A stretch of DNA of 64,000 bases from Pristionchus mayeri (Eukaryota; Nematoda; Chromadorea; Rhabditida; Neodiplogasteridae), in the NCBI GenBank assembly GCA_036245805.1, contig BTRK01000003.1:44878044-44942043 (forward strand), read 5' to 3'. A model generated the notes under the pieces. The model did no database searches and had not been told where the DNA came from. It saw nothing but the letters and a program-made list of their open reading frames with translations. The translations under genes and the position numbers were made by a program. Positions 23,051-32,426 of this stretch are shown in pieces (within the stretch, counting starts at the first letter, position 1; each line of letters opens with the position of its first letter).

Positions 23051-24556
23051 TAACGTTCAATGCTTTGTGTTAATCAACAATAATTAAGATATTGTCAATG
23101 TAGAACTGATGGTATTTGTTTTCCGAGCACTTACACCCCCTTTTGAACGACGCTTCCAAACCCCGTAAATGTATGGTAATTCTGAAAGATCTCGACGAGA
23201 TAAGCATTTTCAATGTTGATAGTGAAGGGCTAGCTCATCTTTGAAAAAAGTTACGGCCGTTTGAAATCAAAAATTTGTCTAAAAATAGCCGGCCTGAAAA
23301 ATTTTTTGTGGGCTGTCGTTTTTTAATTCGTCGCATTAAAACCGCCATGAAAAAGTACCCCTAATGCCAAATTTTTAGCGAAAATTTCGTTCCCCTAAGA
23401 TGTCTCCTGGTTCTCGCAAGATGCCGCAGAGCAGATTTCCCGATATTTAAAAACAACAACATTCAACAGCAAAACATGGCATTCACTCTCATTGAGAATC
23501 ATTGATGTTTTTAGTTTATTTTTAAATATATATTTGAAACATTTTGAGCAGTTGAAACCTTATCAGAGGAAATCTGATAGAATTTAGATTCTCCCTGTAG
23601 TGTCCGTACAAGGAAAACCTAACCTATGCTGGAAATTTGTCGCTAGGGGTACTTTATCACGTATATCACGAAAATCGACCTTATGAAGCGGTATCTCTGA
23701 CCCCTCATTTCCTGTAGCGCGCCTCACCGGCGAGGTCGGTTTTTGTAAATCGTGACTGCTCCAAACCCCAAATCATCGAAAAATCCCTGTTTTTGAGGCC
23801 AAAAATCGAAAATCTCAGAAAAAGCCGAGTTAATTTTTTTCTGGCGTATTTCGACCCGTAGAAAACGAATTTGCACATATCTCCTTACCAAAACGTGAAT
23901 GAAAATTTGTATGCGTGAAAAATCGTAAATTTTGGCTAAAAAGTCTCGAGATCGCTATATTCTTCTTAATATTTCGTTGAATACGTCCCTTTCGATTTTC
24001 CCAGAAACTTGCACCCAGGGGTAAAAATGCATGTAGAATCGAATGAACATAGAATTGGATTACTCACGCAATGAACTGTCAAAGAATATGATACAATAGT
24101 AATGGCAACGGGAAAGCAATATTTCGATATGACTTTATGGTCAAACAAATCGTGAAAAATACCAATAGGCATAAACCATTTACTCCTCACGTCTGCCAAT
24201 ACAAGCAGAGTTTTCAATTTCCCAAGGGCTTGATACGTGCACCCTAGATCGTCAAGGCAGAATATTCGAGTAAAAGAACCTCCCACGATTACATAATTGT
24301 CAAAAATGATGACTTGCGAATAAATACTTAAACTATGAATATTTAAACATATTAATTCAAGAAAAGTAAGGCGATCAAGTTGTGTTTTTTTCATAATTGC
24401 CCATTTTGTATGTACAAATGAACAGATTTCAAATTAGGAATACGATTTGCTTTGATCTTTGATCTATTTCAGACCCTCCCTTTAATCAGCATAGTCAATG
24501 GTGCCGAATCGGAAACGCCGATTGGTGAAAAGATTAGTTAACGTTTTCTTATCTTG
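23051..24556. other. Unique centre of the palindrome
   Basis: Single-copy spacer between the arms. 23735-23900 (aaatcgaaaatctcag, ctggcgtatttcgac, cgtagaaaacgaatt words) is a dispersed repeat related to 37260-37430. A gatctttgatctatt word lies at about 24457. A 142-codon minus-strand frame is listed separately. Nothing else recognised. Confidence 0.7.
23966..24394 (-). CDS. Unassigned 142-codon frame in palindrome centre
   Basis: ATG-initiated (MKKTQLDRLTF), hydrophobic with a possible membrane-like stretch near ISKYCFPVAITIVSYSL and several Cys. No family recognised. The frame is long for this AT-rich context, but codon use and domain evidence are lacking, so it may be chance or an exon remnant. 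Confidence 0.2.
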   Translation of the reverse strand: MKKTQLDRLTFLELICLNIHSLSIYSQVIIFDNYVIVGGSFTRIFCLDDLGCTYQALGKLKTLLVLADVRSKWFMPIGIFHDLFDHKVISKYCFPVAITIVSYSLTVHCVSNPILCSFDSTCIFTPGCKFLGKSKGTYSTKY

Positions 24557-25330
24557 ATGATGAGAAATCTGTTTTTACATGAATAATTCAAACTCGCACC
24601 GCTCTATTCAACAAGAGCATGATCAAGAATGAGCTCTCACTCTCAATATCAAATTGTATCGGTCTCAAGATTATTGCGATACATTCACAATCTGATAAGA
24701 GATGATACGGATGTTGAATGTATACAATATTCCTGGACGAGGTGGAAGGAATCCACTCAGGCAGTGGAAGGAATCCACTCAGGCACTATTACGCATCGAT
24801 TTATCCATGACGCAGCTTTTAAATTTGCAGTTTCCATTCAGATACATTGCTAGCTTCTGTAAGTTGTATTCTCTTTCATCATAACGCATAACACCGATCT
24901 GTAGTCAAGCATAAATGCATCTTTGCCCCGTATTCTCGGCACAGATATCTTCTCGAGATTCCATTTGTCATGCTCGTCTTCCATGTAACAGAATCAGAGG
25001 GTGGGATTCATAGCAAGAGCAACATTGTAAGCAAGTGTGAATTCACCTTGTAACGATGCTGAAACCCTTCGCCAATCGTATAGCTTAACCGATTCGGTAC
25101 TCTGGACATAACCAAATCCGTGCTTACATGTTAGATATTCTGAGAAAAAAACTCCCAGATTAGCATACATTCTCTTTCAATTTTTGCCATTGGATTGTAT
25201 CTTTGTCCACATCGCTGCTTTCAATATTACGTTGTATTCATATAATATTGTATTTATATAACATTACCAAAACTCTCTCTCTCTCTTTCTCTTAATCTCG
25301 TGATTTTCGCGACCTGTATTCTACATTATG

Positions 25331-25339
25331 CTCTTGCAG
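25331..25339 (+). promoter_or_regulatory. Candidate trans-splice acceptor
   Basis: A ctcttgcag sequence ends 8 nt before the ATG at 25348. A 3' splice site this close to the start, with no upstream exon seen, is the usual arrangement for spliced-leader trans-splicing in nematodes. Inferred. Confidence 0.4.
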
Positions 25340-25625
25340 GAGTAAAGATGATCGGACTCGATCGATTTCATTCAAACCTCGCGTTTTCTTTCATGATTAT
25401 CACGACTGCCCTGGCGTTTATCGGGCCCTTCTGCAACTTTTTCATTGTTTTCATAACTTTGAACACAAAGTTAGTTGCGGAAGAATGTCGATTTTAGTGA
25501 ATCGAAACAGATGTATTCCCGAACTGCAAATTTCAGAAGTATGCGCACAACATGCCATGCACTGATAGCAGTCTGCGCTATTGGCGACATTCTACATCAA
25601 GTCTGTTCATAAGTTAAAAAGCAAA

Positions 25626-25928
25626 AAAATTGTTTTTTAAAATACAGTTCGGTGGACTTGCCACTCAACTTCCACTGCTTTTCCACTCTAAGAACGAAAT
25701 GGACAGTAAAGTCTGCACTTTCATAATGGTCAGAAAATTAAAAAAAACTGAATTTGTGAAATAATTCAACGCTAAATTTGCGCGGGGCCGGCAGAGCACT
25801 ACTTGTCGTGATAGCGTGTGCTACTGTCTTTTACTTTCCCATTCCATTCAGTTTCTCCCTGAAATGGGTGTTGCGATTGGCAGTGCGTGCATTTTACTCA
25901 TTGGCTTCGATCGAATGATCGCCGTTAT
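25626..25928. repeat. 303-bp direct repeat, copy 1 (LINE flank)
   Basis: Identical in extent to 30754-31056 (both 303 bp, aaaattg to gccgttat) and directly borders the LINE 3' end. It contains the end of intron 2 and the first 135 nt of exon 3 (25794-25928), which then reads into LINE sequence and reaches a stop. It looks like a very long target-site duplication. Confidence 0.85.
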
Positions 25929-26258
25929 ATTATTATATATTTATCTACGCTCAGCGGCGCAACGAAAGACGAATAATTACTTATGTGTTATGATACAAGA
26001 GAGTTGACTCTCCTCACACTGAGGTCGAATACGATAGGAAGGGGGGAATGGGGGGGAAGGAGGTGCAATCGTAAAATGCGAAGATCCAATCGGCTGGTCT
26101 CATCTGTCTTCGTCTGTTCTGATGGGGAGTTTTATCGAGGAGGAGGCACTCAAGGTAGACCAGGTAGACTCTGCTCCGAGATCCAGCGTCAGGGGATCTC
26201 TAAAGGGGGGAGGGGATGAGAATGAAGGAATGTGGTAAGGTAGTGGAAGGAGGGAATA

Positions 26259-29207
26259 CTATTGGAAAATATATTTCCGAAAATCAAATTCTAGAGTTAT
26301 CAATCTCTTCTTGAAGACAGGGATGCTGGGGGATGACAATACATGGGTGGGGAGAGCGTTTAAAATCCTAGCAACTCTACGAGAAAAACAATGATATCGA
26401 GGTGTGGATCTGGTTTTCTCGATATAGATTCCAAAGTTGTTGGTCCTTTCTCTTAGGGGAGCAAACAGGAAAAATTTACTTCTATCGAGTATGGTGTCTC
26501 CATACATGATCCTACGGGCCAGGACTAGATCATAAGTGACTCTCCTCTCAAAAAGCGCTTGAAGACCGAGGAAGGACAGACGTTGAGAGTAGGAGGGAAG
26601 ACCAAGAGGATATGATGGAGATGGAAAGCGTCTATAGTATAGAATACGAGTGAATTTCTCTTGTATTTTCTCAAGCTTCTGACTCTGTTTCTTGATATGA
26701 GGGTTCCAGAAGGGGCTAGCGAATTCAATGTGAGGGAGAACATATGTTTTAAAGCATTTGATAAGGATAGTGGGATCATTAACGGATACAGCACGAAGCA
26801 TAATATGCATGACAGTGGTGGCTTTTTTTACACGATCATCAATACTGGCAGAGTTATTTAGGGTGGGCAGTACTTGGACGCCGAGATCGCGTTGTTGAGG
26901 GACTTGCTCGAGGATAACATTATTAATGAGATAATGAGGAGCAAGAGAAGAACCTATGTGGAGATGTGTGCATTTAGATTCGGAGAGAGATAATTGATTG
27001 GATACAGTCCATGAATAGATAGCATCTAGGGCATACTGTAATTGGGCAGTGCGAGAGGCTTTATTTTTACTGGAATAGGAAACATAAATCTTAATGTCAT
27101 CTGCATATGCTTTCACAAACACATCGGGGAAGGGAGCAATGACATATGTAATATCAGATATATAAAGAGAGAATAGAATAGGCCCTAGTACAGATCCTTG
27201 TGGTACGCCGGAGAGAACAGGGAAGGACTTAGATACGGTAGTACCTAACCTTACGGAGAAGTGCCTATCCGTTACAAAATCAGAGATCCAATTTAGAAGG
27301 TTACCATTAATACCATAATGCAAGCATTTAGAGATAAGCTTGGGAAAGGGGACGGTGTCAAATGCACGAGAGAAGTCGAGGTAAATAACATCAGTTTGCT
27401 CTTTACGGGAATGAGCGAAGGTCCAGTCATTTTCACAGTCTACGAGGTTGGTAAGAACAGAGGCACCGGATCGAAAACCATGTTGGTAATTAGGAATGAT
27501 ATTGGAGCGGTAAAGGTAAGGGGCAAGCTTATGCTTGACAAGGCGTTCCATTGTTTTAGAGGCGGGAGACAGTATGGAGATAGGGCGATAAGAGTCGGGT
27601 ACATGGGGATTCTTGTTTGGTTTGGGGATTGGGGTAATGAGTGAGAATTTCCATAGTGATGGGACAGTGCCGGTTTCCATACTAATATTGAAAATATCGC
27701 ACAGGGGGAGGGAGAGGGCATGTGCACATTTACGAAAGACAATCTGAGGAATGTTATCATGGCCCGTAGAGCATGATGGTGAGAGCTGCTTTAAAGCCTT
27801 ATACACGTCATGGGGGAAGAAAGATACATTTCTTAGACATGAGGAAGAGGGGTGGGAGGGAATGGATGGTAATAATCCGTCATCAAGTGTGAAGTGGGAT
27901 GCAAATCGGGATGCAAGGGAATTTGCTATGTCTAAGGTACTAGTTGCGATATTTCCAGAGGAATCAATAAGTTGTTTGGGGATGGATGGCTTCGGTTGGG
28001 TAAGGGTACGGATGTGACGGTAGAGATCTTTAGTGTTTTTTAGTTTTTTATGTTCGCAAAATTGGTTCCATTTTTTAATTTGGAATAATAGATCTCTACT
28101 GCACTTCTCGTATTGAAGGCGAATTGAGAGTAAATTATACTTTGTGAACAGAGAATTTCGGTGTTTAATTAGCTTTCGGATATGAGGGGGATAAGAATGG
28201 GTAGCAGGCTTAGGGCAGTGATACGGTACGAAAAGATCAATCGCGTGGTGGATTACAGAGACAAAGTTAGAATACATGTTCTCAGGGTCAGGAGCTTGTG
28301 AAAATGTTGTAAACCAGTCGAAGGTGAGAAGGAAGGACGAGAGGTGGTCATAGTTGGCGCGAGCGAAGTCTCTAACTAACGATTGAGCGGGAGGGAGGCA
28401 TCTTGAATCAATTGAGAAGGATATACCAAAATGATCGGATGTAGGAAAGGAGGGAATTACAGAGGGGTTGTGTACTATGGATGAATCACTAGCAAGTAGC
28501 CAATCAATGCATCGATCTATCCTAGTGGGACTACGGATTAGATGGCTGAGGTCGGAAGTAGAAACGAAGGAGTGAAGTGATTGTTCTGTGGCTGGAATGG
28601 CACTGGAAATGATGTCGCTATTGAAATCTCCTATGAATATGATTGGGTGGGGACTGGTGGTAAGAAGGTCTGAGAGACCATCAACGAGGTTTTCTGTCTG
28701 GGTCGTACTGTAGCTAGGAGGTCGGTACACAACACAAAGACGAATGAAAGAGGACGAGGAAGTGAGCAAATCAATGGAGAGGGATTCAAGACTACTATGG
28801 ATGGAACCGAGGATAGAGTAGTGAAAATGGTCACGAAGTACAATAAGTGTACCGCCTCCACGGCCATTTGAGCGATCACGTCTAATAGCATGATATGGTA
28901 GATCAGCGATTATCAATGAGGTAGGAATACGAGAGGTCAGCCATGATTCGGTGATAAACACAATGTCTGGTTGTTCAACCTTTAGAATAGAGTGAAAATA
29001 TGGTAGCTTATTGACTAATGATCGGGCGTTGTAATAGAGACAAGAAATCTTTGGCAGAATATCAGAGGAAGGAGTGGAGGGGGAATCGTATTGAGAAACT
29101 AAGCTGGGATAAACAGTTTGGGTCGAGGAAGGGGGAGTTATTGAAGAAAGCGAGGAGAGGATAGGGGGAGGTCTGCAGGGGGATCCTAGTTTCCCTTCAT
29201 CTCCTTG
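26259..29207 (-). CDS. LINE ORF2: AP endonuclease and reverse transcriptase
   Basis: About 982 codons open from the ORF1 overlap to TAA. The first GTG is at 28961, but the conserved endonuclease starts upstream (ISCLYYNARSLVNKL), and no in-frame ATG precedes it, so translation probably enters by frameshift. Endonuclease motifs: ITESWL, FIGDFNSDI, SDHFGI. RT motifs: SYRPISILSP, QHGFRSGAS, VIYLDFSRAFDTVP, SGVPQGSVLGPILF, AYADDIKIY, then a C-terminal domain with YPLGLPSYSQRLSFLGLQ and ending FRKYIFQ. The family nicks target DNA and primes reverse transcription of its own RNA (target-primed reverse transcription). Complete compared with the left-arm copy. Confidence 0.9.
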   Translation of the reverse strand, partial: QGDEGKLGSPCRPPPILSSLSSITPPSSTQTVYPSLVSQYDSPSTPSSDILPKISCLYYNARSLVNKLPYFHSILKVEQPDIVFITESWLTSRIPTSLIIADLPYHAIRRDRSNGRGGGTLIVLRDHFHYSILGSIHSSLESLSIDLLTSSSSFIRLCVVYRPPSYSTTQTENLVDGLSDLLTTSPHPIIFIGDFNSDIISSAIPATEQSLHSFVSTSDLSHLIRSPTRIDRCIDWLLASDSSIVHNPSVIPSFPTSDHFGISFSIDSRCLPPAQSLVRDFARANYDHLSSFLLTFDWFTTFSQAPDPENMYSNFVSVIHHAIDLFVPYHCPKPATHSYPPHIRKLIKHRNSLFTKYNLLSIRLQYEKCSRDLLFQIKKWNQFCEHKKLKNTKDLYRHIRTLTQPKPSIPKQLIDSSGNIATSTLDIANSLASRFASHFTLDDGLLPSIPSHPSSSCLRNVSFFPHDVYKALKQLSPSCSTGHDNIPQIVFRKCAHALSLPLCDIFNISMETGTVPSLWKFSLITPIPKPNKNPHVPDSYRPISILSPASKTMERLVKHKLAPYLYRSNIIPNYQHGFRSGASVLTNLVDCENDWTFAHSRKEQTDVIYLDFSRAFDTVPFPKLISKCLHYGINGNLLNWISDFVTDRHFSVRLGTTVSKSFPVLSGVPQGSVLGPILFSLYISDITYVIAPFPDVFVKAYADDIKIYVSYSSKNKASRTAQLQYALDAIYSWTVSNQLSLSESKCTHLHIGSSLAPHYLINNVILEQVPQQRDLGVQVLPTLNNSASIDDRVKKATTVMHIMLRAVSVNDPTILIKCFKTYVLPHIEFASPFWNPHIKKQSQKLEKIQEKFTRILYYRRFPSPSYPLGLPSYSQRLSFLGLQALFERRVTYDLVLARRIMYGDTILDRSKFFLFAPLRERTNNFGIYIEKTRSTPRYHCFSRRVARILNALPTHVLSSPSIPVFKKRLITLEFDFRKYIFQ

Positions 29208-29923
29208 CTAGCTGTCTTCGCCTTGAATGCCTGTACCTCTTCCTTCTTCATGAGAACTCCAGCGTAGATCACCCAAATGCCCTTACCCTCCTCAATCAAC
29301 TTGCGCTTCTTCTCCCTCAACTCGTACTGCGTATGCCTCTCCTTCTCTGAGAGGGAGGGGCGAATTCGCAGTGAGGAGTACTCGCGCTGGTCCGTGATCT
29401 TCTTGCTGCGAGTGAGAAGGAGCTTCTGCGAGGAGGTGCGGGGAAGGAGGATCTTGAGAGGACGGGGTCGTCCCTCCTTCCTCTCTCCCATCCGGAAGAC
29501 CGTGTCCGGACGGACTTCGATTCCGGTGAGATCGAGGAAGCGAGTGACGTGGGCGTAGTCGGCCTCGACTCTTTGACTGGGGAGGGAATGAGTCGACTCA
29601 GCCAAGTTCTCAACCACAATCGAGCGTGCCCTCTTCTCCGCCTCCACAGGACTCTCGGAGGGTTGTAGGTGCCTCTTGAGAGTATTCGACAGCACTTCAA
29701 TACAAGCCTCGAGAGCCACGTAGAGGGGGTCAGAGGCACGCTCAGACTCCGTGTCGAGGTATGCCCTCAGCTTGTCGGTGACGGCCTCCAGCTGGGTCTT
29801 GGCTGCAGCACGGAAATCCTCCTCCGACTGGGTGGCGCGGCGCTTGCGACCGTCGGAGTTGGGGAGGGGGAAAGGGGGGATGGGAGTGGAGAGGAGGGAG
29901 AGGATGGGGGTGGGGGTGGACAT
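29186..29923 (-). CDS. LINE ORF1 protein (right copy)
   Basis: Same 245-residue protein as in the left arm: Pro-rich N-terminus, RRM-like middle (RSIVVENLAES, VFRMGER) and C-terminal SSLRIRPSLSEKER segment. Likely the RNA-binding partner of ORF2 in the retrotransposition RNP. The start is the ATG at 29923; an upstream GTG extends the frame to 29941. GGGAAAC (29189-29195, minus strand) immediately precedes its TAG. Confidence 0.85.
   Translation of the reverse strand: MSTPTPILSLLSTPIPPFPLPNSDGRKRRATQSEEDFRAAAKTQLEAVTDKLRAYLDTESERASDPLYVALEACIEVLSNTLKRHLQPSESPVEAEKRARSIVVENLAESTHSLPSQRVEADYAHVTRFLDLTGIEVRPDTVFRMGERKEGRPRPLKILLPRTSSQKLLLTRSKKITDQREYSSLRIRPSLSEKERHTQYELREKKRKLIEEGKGIWVIYAGVLMKKEEVQAFKAKTASKEMKGN
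29189..29195 (-). promoter_or_regulatory. Candidate -1 frameshift site GGGAAAC (right copy)
   Basis: Mirror of the left-arm site; identical heptamer, stop and spacing in the copy whose ORF2 is complete. Confidence 0.6.
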
Positions 29924-30189
29924 GGTACCGAGAGAGTGCACGTGAGCTAGAGGGGGGAGAGCGAGAGAGTATAGGGGATGGAGAGGGGCGAGAGAAAACG
30001 AGAGGAAGAGGCGGGAAATAAGACGTTACACAATTATGAGCTAATTAAGGGGAATTAATGCATGAAAATGGGTAGAATACACTAGGTAGGGGGAGTCAGA
30101 AGCTTGAATAAGGAAAGACGGAAGGAAGAGAGGCTAATAAGCCGTAATTAGCGCTAAATGATAGAGAGAAAGCGCGCGTCCTATCGCAA

Positions 30190-30750
30190 CGAGAGGCGAG
30201 AGGAGAGTGAGAGGCGAGAGGAGAGTGAGAGGCGAGAGGAGAGTGAGAGGCGAGAGGAGAGTGAGAGGCGAGAGGAGAGTGAGAGGCGAGAGGAGAGTGA
30301 GAGGCGAGAGGAGAGTGAGAGGCGAGAGGAGAGTGAGAGGCGAGAGGAGAGTGAGAGGCGAGAGGAGAGTGAGAGGCGAGAGGAGAGTGAGAGGCGAGAG
30401 GAGAGTGAGAGGCGAGAGGAGAGTGAGAGGCGAGAGGAGAGTGAGAGGCGAGAGGAGAGTGAGAGGCGAGAGGAGAGTGAGAGGCGAGAGGAGAGTGAGA
30501 GGCGAGAGGAGAGTGAGAGGCGAGAGGAGAGTGAGAGGCGAGAGGAGAGTGAGAGGCGAGAGGAGAGTGAGAGGCGAGAGGAGAGTGAGAGGCGAGAGGA
30601 GAGTGAGAGGCGAGAGGAGAGTGAGAGGCGAGAGGAGAGTGAGAGGCGAGAGGAGAGTGAGAGGCGAGAGGAGAGTGAGAGGCGAGAGGAGAGTGAGAGG
30701 CGAGAGGAGAGTGAGAGGCGAGAGGAGAGTGAGAGGCGAGAGGAGAGTGA
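30190..30750. repeat. 18-bp tandem array, ~31 units (LINE 5' end)
   Basis: Reverse-complement units of cctctcactctcctctcg. It is exactly 180 bp, ten units, shorter than the left-arm array. The long frames across it are artefacts. Confidence 0.95.
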
Positions 30751-30753
30751 AGG

Positions 30754-31056
30754 AAAATTGTTTTTTAAAATACAGTTCGGTGGACTTGCCACTCAACTTC
30801 CACTGCTTTTCCACTCTAAGAACGAAATGGACAGTAAAGTCTGCACTTTCATAATGGTCAGAAAATTAAAAAAAACTGAATTTGTGAAATAATTCAACGC
30901 TAAATTTGCGCGGGGCCGGCAGAGCACTACTTGTCGTGATAGCGTGTGCTACTGTCTTTTACTTTCCCATTCCATTCAGTTTCTCCCTGAAATGGGTGTT
31001 GCGATTGGCAGTGCGTGCATTTTACTCATTGGCTTCGATCGAATGATCGCCGTTAT
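30754..31056. repeat. 303-bp direct repeat, copy 2 (LINE flank)
   Basis: Matches 25626-25928; after it the receptor exon 3 continues normally (LPIKYKTINR), so this is the copy that keeps the gene's downstream half. Confidence 0.85.
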
Positions 31057-31216
31057 CTTACCAATTAAATATAAAACTATCAATCGAATCTATTACAAAG
31101 CTGTGAGATGTAAATTACCAAATATTGAAAATAACGAATTTCTAGGTACTGCTTCTCCTAATTTCGAGTTCATGTGCTTATAACTGCGTTCTCATGCTAA
31201 AATTCCACAAGCCCCG

Positions 31217-31312
31217 GTCAGTGACAAAGTGATACCTGATCGGATAAGCGCCCCTTACACTTCCACCTTGCCAGTTTAGCTACACAGAAGTTCGTGGGAA
31301 TCCTTTTTTAAA
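31217..31312 (-). repeat. Short dispersed repeat in receptor intron 3
   Basis: Related to 12078-12175 (ttcccacga ... tccgatcag words). It occupies the interval where a TM4 exon would be expected; mirror copy at 17335-17430. Confidence 0.5.
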
Positions 31313-32426
31313 GAAGGAGTGTCAGCAAAGTTGAACAAATTATGTTCCTGCCTTCCATTTTTACTTATAAATGTTTAAATAAAATGTAAAAAATATAATT
31401 TCAGCGTTGTAGTGTGCACTTTTCTGACGCCGTTCTTAGACGGCGCCATATGGTTTCACGGAGCTACTATCTCCATGAATATCATTAGTGCATTGTTGTA
31501 TTTCGTCACTTGGATCGCAGTGCGCTCCAAAGCGGGTTAGTATTTGAAAGTGTATGCTGATATGATTCGAGAAAGCGCCTAATAGTTGCGCGATCAAATC
31601 AGTTTGGAGATGGAGCAAATTATGCAATTGCCTATCGGTTGGTGGACGAAATACTCTCTTTCAGATAAAGCGACAATGAAGCGACTGGTGAAGTCACTCA
31701 TTATAATAATAACAGTCGATATAAGTGGATGGTTTCTCACGTCAATCTATATGTATCTAATCATGAATTCAAACCTTGACTGTGAGATAATAGATATCCT
31801 GAAAATATCAGTGCAATTATTACATACCAGTTGAAATTTTCATGGAAGTTCTTTGGGCCAGTTTTCATAAACGTCGCGATAAGTTCAAAGCTTCTTATTT
31901 ACTATTCAACAAGGTACTAAATTAGAATTTCATAATAATAGACATGGATGTTTTCCAGTTCGGAATATCGATCTGCTATCATACGTTATCTTTTTCCTAA
32001 CACTAATACATCAGTCATTGCGATTGTATCTTAATCTCGAATGTCTGTCGGAATTTTTCAAACATTTCGGAATTAGTAGCTAACACTAATTAGTAGCTCA
32101 ATTAGTAGCTACTAATTCCGAAAATCATTTTTATTTAAATTCATTAACTCTTTTAGAATGAATATAACAATCTGATGTAGATTTATAGAACTGTCCCCGC
32201 TTTGAGTCATTCAGTTCGATGAAAAGAAGGTAATCATGCCCATGCAGCATGCAATTGCAGGAAATACTGATGGGATTCGTCTGCTTTGGGACGATTCGTC
32301 TGTACTTTTTCGACTTTCCTCTGATCACCATTCGAGAATCTGAAATATTTCGACATGATCGAATAAACGTAATTTTTTAAAAAGCTTAATCACACTCCAG
32401 TGTAGATACGAGGGTCCGCCGCATTC

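Larger units (their letters stand above)
25929..30753 (-). mobile_element. Full-length CR1-like LINE in receptor gene
   Basis: Read on the minus strand: 18-bp tandem array (30190-30750), 5' UTR (to 29924), ORF1 (29186-29923), ORF2 (26259-29207), 3' UTR (25931-26258) and an AT-rich tail (ataaatatataataat) at the insertion point. Both ORFs appear undamaged and the element is bracketed by a 303-bp duplication of the target, so the insertion looks recent and possibly still competent. It is opposite in strand to the host gene. Confidence 0.88.
25348..32034 (+). pseudogene. srsx-like serpentine receptor gene, interrupted by LINE
   Basis: Nematode 7TM chemoreceptor-type gene, likely a plasma-membrane GPCR. 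Exons with matching splice phases: 25348-25469 (TM1, FIGPFCNFFIVFITLNTK), 25537-25600 (TM2, CHALIAVCAIGDILHQ), 30923-31109 (TM3, GSACILLIGFDRMIAV then P.KY), about 31405-31535 (TM5, ISMNIISALLYFVTWIAV), 31665-31781 (TM6, LIIIITVDISGWFLTSIY), 31849-31913 (TM7, FFGPVFINVAISSKLLIYY) and 31959-32034 (SEYRSAIIRYLFPN, stop). Introns are 45-129 nt, except intron 2, which contains the LINE, and intron 3 (about 295 nt). The GxDRxIAV...P.xY motif is typical of srsx. No TM4 exon is visible between 31110 and 31404, where a dispersed repeat sits, and the start and end of exons 3-4 are uncertain. Missing TM4 and the LINE suggest a pseudogene. Confidence 0.7.
16221..32426. repeat. 16.2-kb palindromic inverted duplication
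   Basis: Left arm 16221-23050, unique centre 23051-24556, right arm 24557-32426. Outer blocks 16221-22237 and 26590-32426 are inverted copies (mirror coordinates sum to 48647 outside, 48827 inside the 18-bp array); inner blocks 22239-23050 and 24557-25368 sum to 47607. Only two substitutions were noticed (near 16340 and 22197). The length difference of the outer blocks, 180 bp, equals ten 18-bp units. The left arm lacks the equivalent of 25369-26589, with one filler base at the junction (22238). The right arm is the ancestral arrangement, because its gene order is continuous apart from the LINE insertion. Confidence 0.9.

Noticed and set aside
16221..32426. Palindrome as a simple missed-adapter read artefact
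   Set aside because: The 1.5-kb unique centre, the 1.2-kb one-sided deletion and the ten-unit array difference are not expected from that artefact, although an assembly error cannot be excluded without reads.
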